A stretch of DNA of 64,000 nt from Planococcus shixiaomingii (GTDB lineage Bacteria; Bacillota; Bacilli; Bacillales_A; Planococcaceae). The DNA lies in the NCBI RefSeq assembly GCF_030413615.1, contig NZ_CP129236.1, positions 3,890,001-3,954,000 on the forward strand, in the 5' to 3' direction. Every line of letters starts with the position of its first letter. The stretch's first letter is position 1. The translations under genes and the position numbers were made by a program. This document shows, piece after piece, positions 7,941-17,286 of this stretch. A model generated the notes under the pieces. The model was given only the letters and a program-made list of their open reading frames with translations. It was not told the DNA's origin and made no database searches.

Positions 7941-8864
7941 ATGGTTAAAATTGCAATAGAACAACCGTTTACAGACATTCAGCAAGTGCTTCAGCAAAGA
8001 GGATACCAAGCAGATATGATTGATCAAAAATCTGAAGGAGCCAGCTATGACGTTGTTGTCGTACGCAATGTGGAAAGTTATGAAGGCGTTCAAACCCAAG
8101 GTTCCCTTGTGGAAACGAGCGGCCGAACAGTAATTGAAGTCGTTCAAGAAGTAGAAGAGCGCTTGCAGCGTGCAGGCAAAACTTTGGCTCCAAAACAATC
8201 AATAACAAGCCCATCATTAGCAAGCGATACCGTTGCCGCTGGAGGCGGTGGTTTTGTAACTGGCCTATTAACTGGAGCTGTAGTTGGTGCGGCAACGGCT
8301 CTTCTGTTAGCTCCAAAAAGCGGGAAAGAAATGCAAAAAGTCGTTAAAGATAAAGTGGCAAGCACTTCTTCCGGTGAAGGCGGAAGCGGGAAACTGAGCC
8401 AAGTGAAGGAAAAGGCAGCTGGTATTGCAGGGCAAGTGAAAGATAAAGTCGGCAGCTCTTCTGGCGAAGGCGGAAGTGGTAAATTGAGCCAAGTCAAAAG
8501 CAAAGTAACTGATATTGCCGATCAAGCAAAAGGGAAAGTATCTGAATTGAAAGAGAAGAAACAAGGTCAAACAACAGATACATCTTCAACCTCGACTACT
8601 AAAACACCTAGTACAGTAGTAACGACTGATAGCCTTAATACTTCAAGCACTTCTGGCACCACTGGCACTTCAGGTACTACCGCTGGTGGCACTTCAGGCA
8701 TTACTGGTGCGTCGGGTGCTTCAGGCGGTTCAGGTACACAGGACACGTTGAATACTTCCGGTACTTCGGGTACTAGAGGCGGTTCGGGAACTTCTGGAAC
8801 TACGGGTACATCGAGTACATTGGGCACTAAAAACAATTTAGACTCTAAAAAAGACAATAAATAA
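7941..8864 (+). CDS. YkuS-like / YtxH fusion protein with low-complexity tail
   Basis: A 307-residue protein of three parts. Residues 1-~85 resemble the YkuS/UPF0180 family (MVKIAIEQPFTDIQQVLQQRGY and VVVVRNVESYEG). Residues ~100-125 are a Gly/Ala-rich single membrane segment ending in LLLAPKSGKEM, the YtxH signature. After that come two near-identical ~30-residue units beginning GEGGSGKLSQVK (about 8376 and 8466) with apolipophorin-like Lys/Val heptads, and a Ser/Thr/Gly-rich tail of ~100 residues. RBS AAAGAGGAGTG. The SigB-like promoter suggests a general-stress protein. The function of either domain is unknown. Confidence 0.72.
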   Translation: MVKIAIEQPFTDIQQVLQQRGYQADMIDQKSEGASYDVVVVRNVESYEGVQTQGSLVETSGRTVIEVVQEVEERLQRAGKTLAPKQSITSPSLASDTVAAGGGGFVTGLLTGAVVGAATALLLAPKSGKEMQKVVKDKVASTSSGEGGSGKLSQVKEKAAGIAGQVKDKVGSSSGEGGSGKLSQVKSKVTDIADQAKGKVSELKEKKQGQTTDTSSTSTTKTPSTVVTTDSLNTSSTSGTTGTSGTTAGGTSGITGASGASGGSGTQDTLNTSGTSGTRGGSGTSGTTGTSSTLGTKNNLDSKKDNK

Positions 8865-8877
8865 GTTCTAAAAAAAT

Positions 8878-8925
8878 AGAGCCCCCGAAGAAATTACTTT
8901 AAAAAGTAACTTCTTCAGGGGCTCT
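8878..8925. terminator. Bidirectional terminator
   Basis: Outer arms AGAGCCCC and GGGGCTCT enclose a second stem (GAAGAA.TTACTTT with AAAGTAA.TTCTTC). It lies between the + strand YtxH-like gene and the end of the minus-strand helicase gene and probably serves both. Confidence 0.85.
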
Positions 8926-8949
8926 TTCTTCGCGTCAGCCAAGTCCTTG

Positions 8950-11900
8950 CTACACCATTAAAATTTCGCGTATATCCTCTTCGGTCATCGATTTTAACGG
9001 CTCTTCTCCGGCTTGAATCACTTCATCAATGAGGTTTTTCTTCCGTTCTTGCAGCTGGGTAATTTTCTCTTCAATGGTTCCTTTTGCGACCAAACGGATA
9101 ACCTGAACTTCGTTTTTCTGCCCCATGCGATGCGCCCGGTCAGCGGCTTGCTGTTCAATTGCCGGATTCCACCACAAATCGTAAAGGATTACGGTGTCGG
9201 CACCCGTTAAATTCAATCCGGTCCCTCCTGCTTTCAACGAAATCAAAAACAGATTGCCTTCACCTTCATTGAACCTATTGCATAACGCTACCCGCTCTAC
9301 AGGAGGTGTCTGGCCGTCTAAATAAAAGTAAGGAGTGCCTTCTTTCGCAAGTTTTCCGCCAATAATTCCAAGCATTTGCGTAAATTGAGAAAATACCAAC
9401 ACCCGTCTTCCGGAGATGCGGGATTCTTCCAAGATTTCCATCAATTGATCCAACTTAGCTGATCCTCCGGTATATCCCTCTACAAATAGGGCCGGGTGGC
9501 AGCATAACTGCCGAAGCCGCGTCAATCCAGCTAGTATGCGGATGCGATTTTTTTGAAAGCTGTCTTTGTTTAAATGCTTCAAAGCGTCCTGCTTTAGTTC
9601 AGCTAAATAAGCCGCGTACAGCTTTTTCTGCTCTATTTTCAATTCCGAGTGCAGAGTGGTTTCAATTTTATCCGGCAACTCTTTCAGGACATCTTGCTTC
9701 ATCCGGCGCAAAATGAATGGCCGCACCCGTTTCGTGATGCGGTCCCTTCTCATTTCGCTAAAAGCCCGCCGGCTCGGCAATAGTTCCGGAAAGACGACAT
9801 AGAAGATTGACCATAATTCATCCAAAGAATTCTCAATCGGTGTACCTGTCAAAGCAAAACGGTATTCTGCCTGAATCGTTTTGACTGCTTTAGCTGTCTG
9901 GGTAGTCGGGTTTTTAAAAGCCTGTGCTTCATCTAAAATAAGCGTATGAAAACTTTTATCTCGGTATAAAACACTATCCATACGTAAGGCTGGATAAGAC
10001 GTGATTACAACATCAATTCCCTCCCTTTGATTCAAGAGCGCAGCCCTTTTTGCTTTAGTTCCGTCGATAATGGCCGCATTTATTTCAGGAGCAAACTTTT
10101 TCAATTCGTTTTGCCAGTTATATACAAGCGAAGCAGGCGCGACAATCAAGGCAGGCAGTTTCCGGGAGCGGATTTCCGGAAGCACTGATACGATGAATGC
10201 GATGCTTTGCAGCGTCTTGCCGAGCCCCATATCGTCCGCTAAAATCCCGCCAAATTTATACTTTGCCAATAGCTTGAACCAATTGAATCCCGCTTTCTGG
10301 TAATCGCGCAACGTTCCCGCTAAACGTTCAGGCACTTCCTTATTCGCTTGTTCCGGGAGAGTTAAGTTTTTTATCAGGTTGGCAAAATCCTTGCCCGGGT
10401 CAATCAGCTGGCCTTCTTCCAGAGACTCAACCAGTGGCATTCCCTGAATCAATGGCACACGGATATCCTGTTCCCCAAAATTTTCCTCTGTCACGCCAAA
10501 ATTGTAAATAAAGTCGCTCAATGCCAAGAATTCAGGCGTTTCAAGCGACATTAACGTTCCGTCAGGGATTCGATAATATTTTCTTTTTTCCTGAAGCGAA
10601 GCCAATATCTTCTTGATTTCGGCTTCTGGAATTTCTTGAAGATCAAATTTAAATTCCAGCCAATCTGTTCTTTCGCTGATTTCCACTTTTATTTTCGGTC
10701 CGGCATACGCTTTTGTCACCCGTAGTTTTACCGCAGTGGTGGCATAAACCTCAACCAATTGTTCCAATGCCGGGATGACATGATACAGAAAATGATATTC
10801 CGCTTCTTCATCGTGCATATAAAAGCCGCCATCAGTCTGCGTAAATTCGCTCTCCTGCATCATTTTCAAAATTTCCTGTTCTTTGTCGCGCTGGCGCCGA
10901 ATGCCGGGATAATGCCTAAACCCTTCTTCCATCTCTTCAAAAGGGTTGATAACCAAATGGCCGTAATGAAACTCTACCCCAGCCAATAGGCGATGCTTGA
11001 GCCGGTCCAAAAACACTTTTGCACAAAGCGGCGTTTCCACAAGCCGTTCCGCCACAACGTCCGTAAGATGGACACTACCCAGCTGCTCCAATCCGGGAGT
11101 GACCGTCTCCATGAAATGATCCAGTTCAGCAGCGGAAATAGAAAGCCGGTTTTCTGTACCGGCCATCATATCCTTTAATTGAACAAGCCGTTTGCTGTCT
11201 TCTTCAGACAACAGGACCAGCGAGCCGCCGGAAAACACGGCATCGTAAGCTGGCAAAATCAGCAGTTCTTCTAAACCTGCTACACCCATCTCGTAGCCTC
11301 CCGCACCCGCTTCATCAAAACGAAAAGCCAACGGCAGCGCTTCTGCTACATGTAGGCCACGGAAAATCCGGCTCCCTTGCACCACCTTTACTAAAGGCGC
11401 TTGCTTCAACAAAGGCACAAGCCGCTCCCAATCAGAAGGCGAAACAATCCGCATATCTTTTGAAACAGCCACATCCTCTTTGATTGGTCGGCTTTTTATC
11501 AAAAACTGAAGGACGGCATCGGTTCTTTCATCAAACCTGCACGTTTCAGGAGTATAAACAAGATCTTTAGCGATACTATAGTTTTCTTCTTGCCCGATAC
11601 TTGAGAGAAATTCCCTTACGTTTTCAATGGCTGTCAACTTTTCGGTTCCCACTTGTATTGTTATGCCGAGTGCTGACTCAGATTTTCCGATTCGTACCGG
11701 GATACAGCTGAATTCCGCTTGGATAAGCTGCCTCTTGTCGAAATAGCGGCGGCTGCTTCGAGATGGCGATGTTTTCCGGGAAAACAAATCCATCATCTTA
11801 GCCGTCATGGGGTTTTCCTGTTGCTGCATTTCATCGATTGCCAACAACACGCCTGCAATATGATGGCAATAAGTCGCTACAAAACCGACTGGTGGACAAC

Positions 11901-12108
11901 TGCAAGAAGCGAGGATTTCTCCAGTCGGCGCTTGCTTGATGCTGACCTGAACCTCGTTTTGTCCCTGCACCGTTGCTCTGATCGACAAATCGTCTGCCGG
12001 ATCCCTTTTGAGCAAAACTTTTCCAGCCATATTAAGGTTGACGCCTTTTTTATAAGCGGCTGATCCGCATAGTTTTTTTATTTTTAGTTCACTTAATAAA
12101 AAATTCAT
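8950..12108 (-). CDS. SWIM zinc finger / SNF2-family DNA helicase
   Basis: A 1052-residue DEAD/SNF2 ATPase. The N-terminus has a SWIM zinc finger, C69-x-C71 ... C81-H-H83. A ~500-residue bacterial SNF2-associated region follows. The ATPase core has Walker A near residue 630 (ILADDMGLGKTLQ), DEAQ near 726, ALTGTPIENSLDELWSIF, and the helicase C lobe with VFSQFTQML, SLKAGGTGLNLTGAD and QAADRAHRMGQ. Full length for this bacterial class. It probably acts as a dsDNA translocase in nucleoid or transcription/repair processes; no specific role is known. Its ATG follows AAAGGG. Transcribed alone; a modest promoter must lie in 12109-12230. Confidence 0.92.
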   Translation of the reverse strand: MNFLLSELKIKKLCGSAAYKKGVNLNMAGKVLLKRDPADDLSIRATVQGQNEVQVSIKQAPTGEILASCSCPPVGFVATYCHHIAGVLLAIDEMQQQENPMTAKMMDLFSRKTSPSRSSRRYFDKRQLIQAEFSCIPVRIGKSESALGITIQVGTEKLTAIENVREFLSSIGQEENYSIAKDLVYTPETCRFDERTDAVLQFLIKSRPIKEDVAVSKDMRIVSPSDWERLVPLLKQAPLVKVVQGSRIFRGLHVAEALPLAFRFDEAGAGGYEMGVAGLEELLILPAYDAVFSGGSLVLLSEEDSKRLVQLKDMMAGTENRLSISAAELDHFMETVTPGLEQLGSVHLTDVVAERLVETPLCAKVFLDRLKHRLLAGVEFHYGHLVINPFEEMEEGFRHYPGIRRQRDKEQEILKMMQESEFTQTDGGFYMHDEEAEYHFLYHVIPALEQLVEVYATTAVKLRVTKAYAGPKIKVEISERTDWLEFKFDLQEIPEAEIKKILASLQEKRKYYRIPDGTLMSLETPEFLALSDFIYNFGVTEENFGEQDIRVPLIQGMPLVESLEEGQLIDPGKDFANLIKNLTLPEQANKEVPERLAGTLRDYQKAGFNWFKLLAKYKFGGILADDMGLGKTLQSIAFIVSVLPEIRSRKLPALIVAPASLVYNWQNELKKFAPEINAAIIDGTKAKRAALLNQREGIDVVITSYPALRMDSVLYRDKSFHTLILDEAQAFKNPTTQTAKAVKTIQAEYRFALTGTPIENSLDELWSIFYVVFPELLPSRRAFSEMRRDRITKRVRPFILRRMKQDVLKELPDKIETTLHSELKIEQKKLYAAYLAELKQDALKHLNKDSFQKNRIRILAGLTRLRQLCCHPALFVEGYTGGSAKLDQLMEILEESRISGRRVLVFSQFTQMLGIIGGKLAKEGTPYFYLDGQTPPVERVALCNRFNEGEGNLFLISLKAGGTGLNLTGADTVILYDLWWNPAIEQQAADRAHRMGQKNEVQVIRLVAKGTIEEKITQLQERKKNLIDEVIQAGEEPLKSMTEEDIREILMV

Positions 12109-12222
12109 CGAAAAACCCTTTCCGATTTGCTTAACTGAGTTCTATATCTATTTCTATCTTCTCCCATTAAAACAGGGTGATTTAATGAAAACAACAACTA
12201 GCTCTCTACTCCTGCAAAAATC

Positions 12223-12262
12223 TAATAAAAAAAGCACATCACTTTTTAAATTTGATGTGCTT
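12223..12262 (-). terminator. Terminator of the RsbQ-like gene
   Basis: 10-bp perfect arms at 12232-12241 and 12253-12262, followed on the minus strand by a T-rich tail (plus 12223-12231). It lies 16 nt after the stop codon of the hydrolase gene. Confidence 0.88.
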
Positions 12263-12278
12263 CTTATTATTTAATTTA

Positions 12279-13109
12279 TTAATGTGTGGCATTGTCTTTT
12301 TCTAGATATTCCTTAATTTTAGCAATCGTTTCTTCCGCGTGGCTAACATGCGGATTATGGCCGGTCGCTTCCATTAAAGTAAATTCACTGTCTGGAATTT
12401 TGCTGTGGACGTATTCACCGACTGCCACTGGTGCAACCGCATCTTCTTTTGTCTGAAGAATCAATGTAGGTACAGTAACTTTTTCAAGATCCGTACGGAC
12501 ATCCGCCAGGAAAGTAGCTGCTGCGAAGTGGCGCGCAATGACAGGGTCATTCGAACAAAGTACCTGTTCAAATTCTTCTGTGAGATGGGGCCGATCCCCG
12601 TTTTGCATAATGACCGGAGCCAAAAATTGTGCCCAACCTTCATAGTCGACTTCCATCATTTCCAGCATGCCGTCAATCGTCTCTTTTTCAAAACCGCCTT
12701 CGTAGCCCGGTTCATTTAAAAAATGAGGGGAAGGTCCAATCATAATTAAATTTTTTATCAAATCCGGCCGTTCGATAGCCGCTAATGCGCCAATCATGCT
12801 GCTGACCGAGTGGCCGATAAAAACAATATTTTTTAATTGCAAAGCATCGCATAGATTCAACAAATCTTCTTTATATCCGTGCAACGTGCTATATCGTTCT
12901 GCAGAATATGCTGATTTATCACTTTTACCGGATCCAATATAATCAAACAGTACAACCCGGTATTTCATCTCAAAAGCCGGTGCAACTTTTTTCCAAACAT
13001 ATTGGTCACAGCCAAAACCGTGAGCAAAAACCAACACTTTATCTCCATGTCCGGACAAGCTCACGTTATATCGTTTTATTACTTCCTCAGTCGTTCCTGA
13101 TTGAACCAT
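12279..13109 (-). CDS. rsbQ: RsbQ-like alpha/beta hydrolase
   Basis: 276 residues, strongly similar along its length to what I recall of B. subtilis RsbQ: VLVFAHGFGCDQYVWKKVAPAF, VVLFDYIGSGKSDKSAY, the nucleophile GHSVS (S101), MIGPSPH, DPVIARHFA, LILQTKEDAVAP (catalytic Asp), ATGHNPHVSH (catalytic His). RsbQ is needed with the PAS-PP2C phosphatase RsbP to activate SigB on energy stress, apparently by supplying or processing a small ligand for the PAS domain. No rsbP is adjacent here; instead two GGDEF proteins are divergent from it. RBS AAAGGTGG. Related to plant strigolactone/karrikin receptors DAD2/KAI2. Confidence 0.88.
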   Translation of the reverse strand: MVQSGTTEEVIKRYNVSLSGHGDKVLVFAHGFGCDQYVWKKVAPAFEMKYRVVLFDYIGSGKSDKSAYSAERYSTLHGYKEDLLNLCDALQLKNIVFIGHSVSSMIGALAAIERPDLIKNLIMIGPSPHFLNEPGYEGGFEKETIDGMLEMMEVDYEGWAQFLAPVIMQNGDRPHLTEEFEQVLCSNDPVIARHFAAATFLADVRTDLEKVTVPTLILQTKEDAVAPVAVGEYVHSKIPDSEFTLMEATGHNPHVSHAEETIAKIKEYLEKDNATH

Positions 13110-13408
13110 CTAGTTACCACCTTTAGGAAGTATAGCTTTATATAATCCCTTTTTACCAATTATAACATATATGTATCCAACTATGTCTTTTTCCCCTCCC
13201 CCCTTTCTTATAAACCTAATTTTATGTAAAAATACAAAAATTGTTCTTTTTTATTATTTTATACCTATATAATGTCCAATAATCAAAATATATAATAGGA
13301 TATAGTAATTTTTTACAATAGACATATTTTACTATAACACTATACAAACTTTTAAATATTATCAGTAAATATATATGCAATTTTTATACGAATAAAGGAG
13401 AACCATGA
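13110..13408. other. AT-rich divergent intergenic region
   Basis: About 300 bp, over 75% A/T, between the RsbQ-like gene and the first diguanylate cyclase. It must hold both promoters, but several TATAAT-like hexamers compete and I cannot choose between them. RBS AAAGGAG at about 13394-13400 serves the GGDEF gene. The first ATG after it (13405) opens only a six-codon frame; the true start is the ATG at 13409. Confidence 0.5.
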
Positions 13409-15034
13409 ATGAAGCGATTATTTAACACCCGAAAAGTGAACTTAGCAACATTGTTAACTTTTCTTGTATCAGCCTCTGTAATTCTTACCTTATTGATTCT
13501 TACAATCTCGACATATCATTCCAATAAGGAATCTCTCATGACTACTTATTTATCACTCAACTACTCCAAAGCAGAAAAAATGAGCAACTCCGTCGAATCG
13601 TTATTTGGCTCGATGAGAACGAATCTGGAATCTACGGTGGATTTTCTTGAAGAGCATGAGGAGATGAGCGATCAAGAAATTCATGAGCAATTAGAACTTC
13701 TCCGGAAAAGCAGCAGTTATTTCAATTCTCTTTCGTGGGTAGACGAAACAGGGCTTGTACGAACTATCAGTCCTGTAAGCATCGGGTTAAAAGGAACAAA
13801 AATAACATCAGGGGTAACAAAAGACGTTTTAGATGCAAAAAAACCTATGTTGACTACCCCTTATATTGGTCCGTCAAATCGCTTGCTGGTATTGATGAGC
13901 CAACCCATTTTCTCTAAAGATGGAACTTATAGAGGGATAATTAGCGGAAGTATTTACCTGCAGGAACAAAACGCCTTAAACCACATACTTGGAAATGATG
14001 CGGCTGAAAAAAACGGCTCCTACTATTTTGTAGTAGGGCCGGAAGGAACTCTCTTATTCCATCCCGAACGTAAATTAATTGGAGAGAATGTCTATAAGAA
14101 CCCGGTAGTTCAAAAGTTAACGCATGGAAAAAGCGGAATGGAACTTGTGACAAATACTAAAGGGATTCCTATGCTTGCAGCTTACAGTTACGTACCAGAA
14201 GCAGGATGGGGCGTCGTACAGCAAATTCCCTATTCATATGTTCATAGCTTGCTGGTAGACCAACTTCAAAATTTATTGGTAAATGTATTACTTCCATTCC
14301 TCATATTGCTTCTTTTGTCGATTTTTATTGCCCGCAAGTTAGCGAAACCCTTTATTTATTTAGCCGACCTTGCCAATCGATTAGCTGAAGGAAAAGACGT
14401 TTCTCAATCCCTTAAAAACACTCTTAGGCAGTCTCATTGGAACCGCGAGGCCGACCTGCTAACCAAAAGTTTTGCCCACGCTCTTGAATTGCTGGAAAAA
14501 AACACTGAAAAGCTTACTCAATCCGCGTTAACAGATTCGCTGACTGGTTTACCGAACCGAAGAAAATTGGAAGAAATTTTAAATACATGGTCAAGCGATG
14601 GACGACATTTTTCTTTATTAGTGCTAGACATCGATCATTTCAAATCCATAAATGATACATACGGACATCAAATGGGTGACGAAACATTAAAAACGCTGGC
14701 TGAGACGATTCAAGCCATTACCCGGAACAATGACTATTGTTTCCGATATGGTGGGGAAGAATTTGTTCTTCTTCTTGATACGAATGCCGCAGGAGCTTAT
14801 AAAGTAGCAGAAAAAATACGTCAAAAAATTGAAAAGACTATGGTGATACCCGGTAGGACCATTACAGTATCACTTGGGATTTCAGAATTCCCAAAACATA
14901 CAAATTCGGTGCAGGAACTTTTCGAACTAGCAGATAAGGCATTATACGAATCAAAATTAGGAGGAAGAAACCGGATAACGATTTCCCCTGCACCTCAACC
15001 AGAAATACAGTACGGTATATATAAATCTAATTAA
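13409..15034 (+). CDS. Membrane-bound Cache-domain diguanylate cyclase (GGDEF)
   Basis: 541 residues. A transmembrane helix at ~15-35 leads to an extracellular double-Cache sensor (~40-280), a second helix (~292-312), a short HAMP-like linker, and a GGDEF domain (~370-530). The active site is GGEEF at 448-452, and the inhibitory I-site RxxD (R439-N-N-D442) sits exactly five residues before it, so the enzyme should make c-di-GMP from two GTP with product feedback. Metal-binding VLDIDHFKSIND is intact. The sensor probably binds a small extracellular ligand. It is followed after 33 nt by a second c-di-GMP gene, forming a two-gene unit. Confidence 0.93.
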   Translation: MKRLFNTRKVNLATLLTFLVSASVILTLLILTISTYHSNKESLMTTYLSLNYSKAEKMSNSVESLFGSMRTNLESTVDFLEEHEEMSDQEIHEQLELLRKSSSYFNSLSWVDETGLVRTISPVSIGLKGTKITSGVTKDVLDAKKPMLTTPYIGPSNRLLVLMSQPIFSKDGTYRGIISGSIYLQEQNALNHILGNDAAEKNGSYYFVVGPEGTLLFHPERKLIGENVYKNPVVQKLTHGKSGMELVTNTKGIPMLAAYSYVPEAGWGVVQQIPYSYVHSLLVDQLQNLLVNVLLPFLILLLLSIFIARKLAKPFIYLADLANRLAEGKDVSQSLKNTLRQSHWNREADLLTKSFAHALELLEKNTEKLTQSALTDSLTGLPNRRKLEEILNTWSSDGRHFSLLVLDIDHFKSINDTYGHQMGDETLKTLAETIQAITRNNDYCFRYGGEEFVLLLDTNAAGAYKVAEKIRQKIEKTMVIPGRTITVSLGISEFPKHTNSVQELFELADKALYESKLGGRNRITISPAPQPEIQYGIYKSN

Positions 15035-15067
15035 TATAAGGTTATTCGATTTTACGGAGGAACAATA

Positions 15068-17185
15068 ATGAAAAGATTAAGTAATAACGAAAACAAGATT
15101 TCCCTAGATTTCTCAACTAGAAATAGCCAAACAAACGGATTATTTTACCAGGAAATGTTCGAGGTAATGATCGAAAATGCCGCTGTAAGCATGTATGTCA
15201 TGGAAGACAACGAATTTTCATATGTTAACGCTCAACTTTGTCGTCTTGTTGGTTACTCACAAGAAGAATTAGTTAATGGCTCCATTGCCACAAGTGATTT
15301 ATTCCATCGAGATGATTTGTCTGTTGTACAAGAAAACATGAGAAAAAAAATGGAAGACCAGGAAGTATTGTCGCGTTACCGGGTGAGAGTATACAAAAAA
15401 AACAGAGAATTGATTTATGTTGAAATACATTCTTCCAAAGCATTTAGAAGGGGAAAACCATTTTTGTTTGGTACCCTTATCGATGTAACCGCAGAAGTCG
15501 CGGCAACTCTTCGCCTTAAGGAAAATGAAGAGAAATTTAAATCCCTGTTTTACAATAACCCGGATGCCATCTTTAAGATTGATCTTCAAGGGAATTTCAT
15601 CGATGCAAATCCAGGCTGTGTAGAGTTGACGGGGTATTCTACGGATGAATTGCTTGGAATGGCTTTTGCCCCTCTTATTACAGATGAAGATTTAGAAGCA
15701 AGCTTTGTTTATTTTAAGGAAGCTGCACAAGGCATCTCCAACAGCCATGACCTTACACTTATCCGAAAAGATGGAACTCACCGAAATATTGAAATAACAA
15801 AATTCCCTCTGAAACACGCCGGTGAAACTATAGCCGTATACGGAATTGCAAAAGACATTACAGCGAAAGTTGAGCACCAGAAACTGATGGAAGATCTTGT
15901 TTTCTATGATCCATTAACAAAGCTTCCCAACAGAAAGCTTTTCGAGGACCGGTTAAACCAAGTTTTCAAATTAGGGGAAAGCAATGAAAATACAACAGCT
16001 GTACTCTTTTTGGATTTGGATCGTTTTAAGTTTATCAACGATTCGTTAGGCCATCATTCAGGCGATGAATTTTTAAAAATTGTTGCCTTGAGGTTAAAAG
16101 AAAATGTTCGCACCACGGACACAGTCGGCCGTTTTGCGGGAGATGAGTTTGCGATCTTGCTGCCTAAATCAGGACGGTCCGAAGCTATTGCTTTGGCAAA
16201 GCTGCTTAATAAAGCCTTATCGGAACCTTTTGAAATTATGGGCCATTCCCTATCCGTATCCGCGAGCATCGGCATCGCTTTTAGTAAGGGAGCCGACGAG
16301 ACAATCGACAGCCTGATTAAAAAGGCCGATACGGCCATGTACTATACGAAAAAGTACGGAAAAAACAACTATACTGTCTATTCGGAAGAACTGGATCAGA
16401 AAACGGCTTATAAACTCATACTTGAGAGAGATTTAAAGTCCGCCATCCATAAAGATGAGCTGGTTTTGCATTACCAACCGATTGCCGATTTGAAGACAGG
16501 AGAACTCCGTGCGATGGAAGCGTTAATTAGATGGAATCATCCGGAACTTGGACTGGTGCCGCCGGACAGCTTTATTCCAATTTCTGAAGAAAGCGGCCAA
16601 ATCGTTGCTATTGGAAAGTGGGTACTGCAAACCGCCTGCGTTCAAAATAAAACATGGCAAGACCAGGGTTACCCTCCTTTTAAATTATGCGTCAACATTT
16701 CCACCATCCAATTGCAGCATCCCAATTTTGTGCAAACAGTCAAGGACGTGTTAGAGGAAACCGGGCTGGATGCAGAATGGCTCGAACTCGAAGTGACGGA
16801 AAGTATCTTGATGGAAGACACCAAAACGTTGAAAGAAAGCTTAAGCAAATTGAAGGAACTAGGAATTTCAATGTCGATTGACGACTTTGGCACAGGCTAC
16901 ACTTCGTTGAGCTATTTACAGCAATTCTCATTTGACCGGGTTAAAATCGATCGCAGTTTTGTTGAGGACATTCCAAAAGATCGAAATGGCAAGGCTATCA
17001 CTTCCACCATCATTTCGTTAGCCCATAAATTAAACATGAGTGTAATCGCGGAAGGAATCGAAGATGAAACCCAGTTAAACTTTCTGAAAGAAGAAAACTG
17101 TGACAGTGGCCAAGGCTATTATTTCAGTCGCCCCTTGCCTGCTGAAATGCATGATTTATCTGCGTTGCCCAAAAAGTATTCTTAA
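15068..17185 (+). CDS. PAS-PAS-GGDEF-EAL bifunctional c-di-GMP protein
   Basis: 705 cytosolic residues. Two PAS domains (~30-145 and ~155-275) precede a GGDEF domain with A357-G-D-E-F361 and I-site R348-T-T-D351, and an EAL phosphodiesterase domain with E484-A-L, VNISTIQLQHPNF, LELEVTES, DDFGTGYTSLSYL, VKIDRSFV and VIAEGIE. Both catalytic sites look intact, so it may make or break c-di-GMP according to PAS signals. RBS ACGGAGG. The paired Cache-GGDEF gene lies upstream, and the divergent RsbQ-like hydrolase could feed a ligand to a PAS domain, by analogy with RsbP; that is inference. Confidence 0.93.
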   Translation: MKRLSNNENKISLDFSTRNSQTNGLFYQEMFEVMIENAAVSMYVMEDNEFSYVNAQLCRLVGYSQEELVNGSIATSDLFHRDDLSVVQENMRKKMEDQEVLSRYRVRVYKKNRELIYVEIHSSKAFRRGKPFLFGTLIDVTAEVAATLRLKENEEKFKSLFYNNPDAIFKIDLQGNFIDANPGCVELTGYSTDELLGMAFAPLITDEDLEASFVYFKEAAQGISNSHDLTLIRKDGTHRNIEITKFPLKHAGETIAVYGIAKDITAKVEHQKLMEDLVFYDPLTKLPNRKLFEDRLNQVFKLGESNENTTAVLFLDLDRFKFINDSLGHHSGDEFLKIVALRLKENVRTTDTVGRFAGDEFAILLPKSGRSEAIALAKLLNKALSEPFEIMGHSLSVSASIGIAFSKGADETIDSLIKKADTAMYYTKKYGKNNYTVYSEELDQKTAYKLILERDLKSAIHKDELVLHYQPIADLKTGELRAMEALIRWNHPELGLVPPDSFIPISEESGQIVAIGKWVLQTACVQNKTWQDQGYPPFKLCVNISTIQLQHPNFVQTVKDVLEETGLDAEWLELEVTESILMEDTKTLKESLSKLKELGISMSIDDFGTGYTSLSYLQQFSFDRVKIDRSFVEDIPKDRNGKAITSTIISLAHKLNMSVIAEGIEDETQLNFLKEENCDSGQGYYFSRPLPAEMHDLSALPKKYS

Positions 17186-17204
17186 AAACGAGACAGCAAA
17201 CATA

Positions 17205-17264
17205 ACAAACAGACGGTTGTAAAGAAAGGATGCCTCTTTACAACCGTCTGTTTGTCTTTTTGGA
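17205..17264. terminator. Strong bidirectional terminator
   Basis: 21-bp perfect arms at 17205-17225 and 17235-17255 around a 9-nt loop, followed by TCTTTTT. It ends the c-di-GMP operon and may also act on the opposing protease-nuclease gene. Confidence 0.92.
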
Positions 17265-17286
17265 CCTTTTCGCTCTAAGTGTTGTT

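Noticed and set aside
8640..8840. Repeated short ACT/TCT/GGC units resembling a repeat array
   Set aside because: They encode the Ser/Thr/Gly tail; there is no constant repeat/spacer structure, so this is not CRISPR.
8567..8857. 96-codon minus-strand frame rich in Val and Pro
   Set aside because: It is the complement of the Ser/Thr/Gly low-complexity tail of the YtxH-like protein.
15068..17185. AGDEF in place of GGDEF as a sign of an inactive cyclase
   Set aside because: AGDEF is known in active cyclases, and the I-site and metal-binding residues are intact.
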